Part shown: positions 62,236 to 64,000 of the stretch, in pieces
Layout: every line of letters begins with the position of its first letter
How positions within the stretch are numbered: position 1 is the first letter of the stretch
Source: Litorimonas taeanensis
GTDB taxonomy: Bacteria > Pseudomonadota > Alphaproteobacteria > Caulobacterales > Maricaulaceae
DNA length: 64,000 bases
Assembly (NCBI RefSeq): GCF_003634015.1
Contig: NZ_RBII01000001.1
Location: forward strand, 682,001-746,000
Direction of reading: 5' to 3'
Translations under genes and position numbers: made by a program
Notes under the pieces: generated by a model
The model's input: only the letters and a program-made list of their open reading frames with translations
What the model was told of the DNA's origin: nothing
Database searches by the model: none

Positions 62236-62250
62236 GAACATATAAAGAAC
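62236..62250 (-). promoter_or_regulatory. LexA (SOS) box upstream of the FAN1-DnaQ fusion
   Basis: The plus strand GAACATATAAAGAAC is GAAC-N7-GAAC; on the minus strand it is GTTC-N7-GTTC, the alphaproteobacterial LexA consensus. It lies 47-61 bases before the GTG start. The rest of 62190-62425 shows no gene. Confidence 0.78.
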
Positions 62251-62425
62251 ATTGTATATACCCACATAGATTGCAATCAAGTAATTTCTAGATGTTCCAC
62301 ACTATTGCTCGGGAATATGTTTGAGCATTATTCGCTTGTTCCGCAAGGGATAGACCTTCGTACAAAATAATGTAGGGTCGACAATAAGGGCCTAAAGTAA
62401 GCGTGCTCAATGTCGCGGGGAAAGA

Positions 62426-63292
62426 ATGGAAAAGTCTATAAAGCTAGTTATCGCGATTCTTATTTTCACGGCTGTGGGCTTAACGGTGTCGTATATCGCG
62501 GGAGGTGAGGGGAAAGTCGCACACGATCACTCCATATTTTTTCTGTGTGCTTTGTGGGCTTACTTCGTAAATTGGGTCGCTTTTATCCCTGCTAGAGTGT
62601 TTAAAACTGAAAAATACTACGACTTAACCGGTGCCTTTACTTATATCACCATGATTGGCTTGGCTGTCTATTTGTCAGATGATTTAAGTTTGCGATCACT
62701 CGTCATAGTGGCCTTAGTGTGCCTTTGGTCACTAAGGCTGGGCAGTTTTCTTTTTCTAAGAATCAGACGTGACAAGGGTGACAAACGGTTTGACGACATA
62801 AAAGAAAATGGCCTTAGATTTTTTCTAACTTGGACCCTACAGGCCACATGGGTTGTCCTAACTAGCGCTTGTGCTTTAGCTGTGATTACGGCTTCAAAAG
62901 CCACGTCATGGGACATATTTGCAAGTTTAGGGCTTATTCTATGGGCCATTGGGATTAGCTTTGAAATCATAGCGGACGCGCAAAAGTCAGCCTTTCGTAA
63001 AAACCCAGCAAATGCAGGGCGTTTCATTTCGACTGGCTTGTGGTCACGTTCACAGCACCCAAATTATTTTGGCGAGATATTATTGTGGATTGGTATCTCT
63101 GTTATGGCGATTCCGGTTTTAGAAGGATGGGCTTGGTTAGCTATGATATCACCATTCTTTGTCGCATTTTTAATATTACGTGTCAGTGGCGTTCCGCTAC
63201 TGCAGAAGTCTGCCAAAAAGAAATGGGGAGACGATCCACGATACATTGATTATCATTCCAAAACACCAATCTTAATTCCCAGATTGTTTTGA
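62426..63292 (+). CDS. DUF1295 family membrane protein (steroid 5-alpha-reductase-like)
   Basis: A 288-residue integral membrane protein with about seven membrane segments and the C-terminal family motif SQHPNYFGEILLWIGI, then WGDDPRYIDYHSKTPILIP. DUF1295 proteins resemble steroid 5-alpha-reductases and isoprenylcysteine methyltransferases; the FxxRxRRDKGDKRFDD loop (residues about 112-125) is typical. Substrate unknown; NADPH-dependent reduction of a lipid is a family-based guess. ATG at 62426 follows GGGGAAAG. A 16-bp perfect inverted repeat lies 64 bases downstream. Confidence 0.88.
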   Translation: MEKSIKLVIAILIFTAVGLTVSYIAGGEGKVAHDHSIFFLCALWAYFVNWVAFIPARVFKTEKYYDLTGAFTYITMIGLAVYLSDDLSLRSLVIVALVCLWSLRLGSFLFLRIRRDKGDKRFDDIKENGLRFFLTWTLQATWVVLTSACALAVITASKATSWDIFASLGLILWAIGISFEIIADAQKSAFRKNPANAGRFISTGLWSRSQHPNYFGEILLWIGISVMAIPVLEGWAWLAMISPFFVAFLILRVSGVPLLQKSAKKKWGDDPRYIDYHSKTPILIPRLF

Positions 63293-63355
63293 TAAAGCAA
63301 ATTTGTCGGTAAATAGTCAGAATAACTCCACATAAATTCCAAAAATACACGAATA

Positions 63356-63391
63356 TTTAATACAACATAATGCAGATTATGTTGTATTAAA
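63356..63391. repeat. 16-bp perfect inverted repeat upstream of the integrase
   Basis: TTTAATACAACATAAT (63356-63371) and its exact complement ATTATGTTGTATTAAA (63376-63391) flank GCAG. It sits between the DUF1295 stop and the recombinase ATG (35 bases away). It may be a terminator lacking a T-run, an operator, or a recombinase binding site. Confidence 0.7.
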
Positions 63392-63426
63392 CCTGTAAAG
63401 TATAGCAGTTTATCGTTAGGGCTCTT

Positions 63427-64000
63427 ATGTTGTCACCCCGTCACTCTTCTGACCCATCATCTTACGTTCCACCGGATTTCGTCAAACGAAATGGACGGAA
63501 AATGGTCACTGCTTATTCTGAGTTTTTTGCACTGAACATCAATGCGAATACTAATGATGCATATGCCAACGGATTAAAATTATTTTTTGAACATTGTGAA
63601 AAAATAGGCATTTCTGATGTGCTTGATATTGAGCCAATTCACGTACAAGATTTCAATGTTACAATATTGGGTGCAGGTTACGGCACTGCAAGCTTGAGAC
63701 AATATTTATCAGCCATCAGAATGTTTTTTGATAGCTGTGTTGTCCGAGGTGTTTTGAGTGTGAACCCTGCTAAGGCTGTAAAACTACCGCGGTCAAGCAC
63801 AGGCACGGGTAAAACACCCGTAATCGTATCTGATCAGGTACGGCAAATTTTAGACTCAATTCCCCGTATGCGAGAAATCGACTTGCGCGATCGCGCTTTA
63901 ATCGGCCTTATGGTGTATTCATTTTTTCGTATTTCGGCGGCTCTTTCGTTGAAGGTACGTGATTATGAACTCCGCGGCAATCAGAGATGGCTAGTTGGCG
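63427..64000 (+). CDS. Tyrosine recombinase/integrase (partial, C-terminus beyond right edge)
   Basis: 191 codons are visible from the ATG at 63427 and the frame is still open at the edge. An N-terminal SAM-like DNA-binding domain covers about residues 25-120 (VTAYSEFFALNINANTNDAY; IEPIHVQDFNVTILGAGYG), followed by NPAKAVKLPRSS and the start of the catalytic domain with LRDRALIGLMVYSFFRISAA (active-site Arg in FFRIS). The His, second Arg and Tyr lie outside the window. It resembles phage- or plasmid-type integrases more than XerC/XerD. It may mark the left end of a mobile element. Confidence 0.85.
   Translation, partial: MLSPRHSSDPSSYVPPDFVKRNGRKMVTAYSEFFALNINANTNDAYANGLKLFFEHCEKIGISDVLDIEPIHVQDFNVTILGAGYGTASLRQYLSAIRMFFDSCVVRGVLSVNPAKAVKLPRSSTGTGKTPVIVSDQVRQILDSIPRMREIDLRDRALIGLMVYSFFRISAALSLKVRDYELRGNQRWLVG

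Overview
The window (64 kb, GC in the mid-40s percent by eye) is a chromosomal stretch of a Gram-negative alphaproteobacterium, most likely a marine member of the Caulobacterales/Hyphomonadales (Hyphomonadaceae-like). The evidence is the block murA - DUF2948 - UPF0262 - low-Mr phosphatase - infA - maf - RNase E/G - yacG, guaB and guaA flanking an RsmB-type methyltransferase, GTTC-N7-GTTC LexA boxes, a TTAA-N7-TTAA CtrA-like site, many secreted M28/M1 peptidases, and ketocarotenoid genes (crtE, crtW, crtZ). There is no rRNA operon, CRISPR array or insertion sequence. Both edges cut a gene: an amidohydrolase on the left and a tyrosine recombinase on the right.

Layout. 1-13 kb: exported hydrolases (TolB-propeller amidohydrolase, M28 and M1 peptidases with a DUF6702 partner), a fatty acid desaturase, beta-carbonic anhydrase, two GSTs, pirin, an MDR oxidoreductase and a VOC protein. 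13-22 kb: a YrbL-like gene behind a 27-codon leader ORF, two divergent M28 peptidases, a nitronate monooxygenase, an OmpA/BON protein, a membrane-anchored HhH/AT-hook-like/DUF2853 fusion, and a two-gene M15 peptidase/holin lysis cassette. 22-31 kb: an SDR-SDR-kinase-acyl-CoA dehydrogenase operon, YajQ, a YtcJ-type amidohydrolase and a soluble hybrid histidine kinase. 31-40 kb: tRNA-Thr, the murA-to-yacG block, a GDPD, a DM13 protein, and a LexA-controlled Y-family polymerase with an overlapping zinc-ribbon gene. 40-54 kb: tRNA-Phe, transketolase, a TIGR01244 protein with a SulP transporter, ppx - rlmE - guaB - MAPEG - rsmB - guaA, a GST/lipase pair and a DEAD-box helicase. 55-62 kb: a tightly overlapping leftward operon crtE - ABC ATPase - ABC permease - crtW - crtZ - aat, preceded by a FAN1-like nuclease fused to a DnaQ-type exonuclease. 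62-64 kb: a DUF1295 protein and the integrase.

Most notable signals. (1) A FAN1 (VRR-NUC)/DEDDh exonuclease fusion has a perfect GAAC-N7-GAAC LexA box 47 bp upstream; the same box precedes the Y-family polymerase, so the window holds two members of an SOS regulon. (2) An ABC-2 type exporter is embedded by start/stop overlaps in a ketocarotenoid operon that ends in aat. (3) A kinase/acyl-CoA dehydrogenase/SDR operon resembles hydroxyacid (levulinate-type) catabolism. (4) A lysis cassette sits outside any visible prophage. Several genes start at TTG or GTG (infA, crtW, the FAN1 fusion, the DEAD helicase and others), and start choices are explained where they differ from the longest reading frame.
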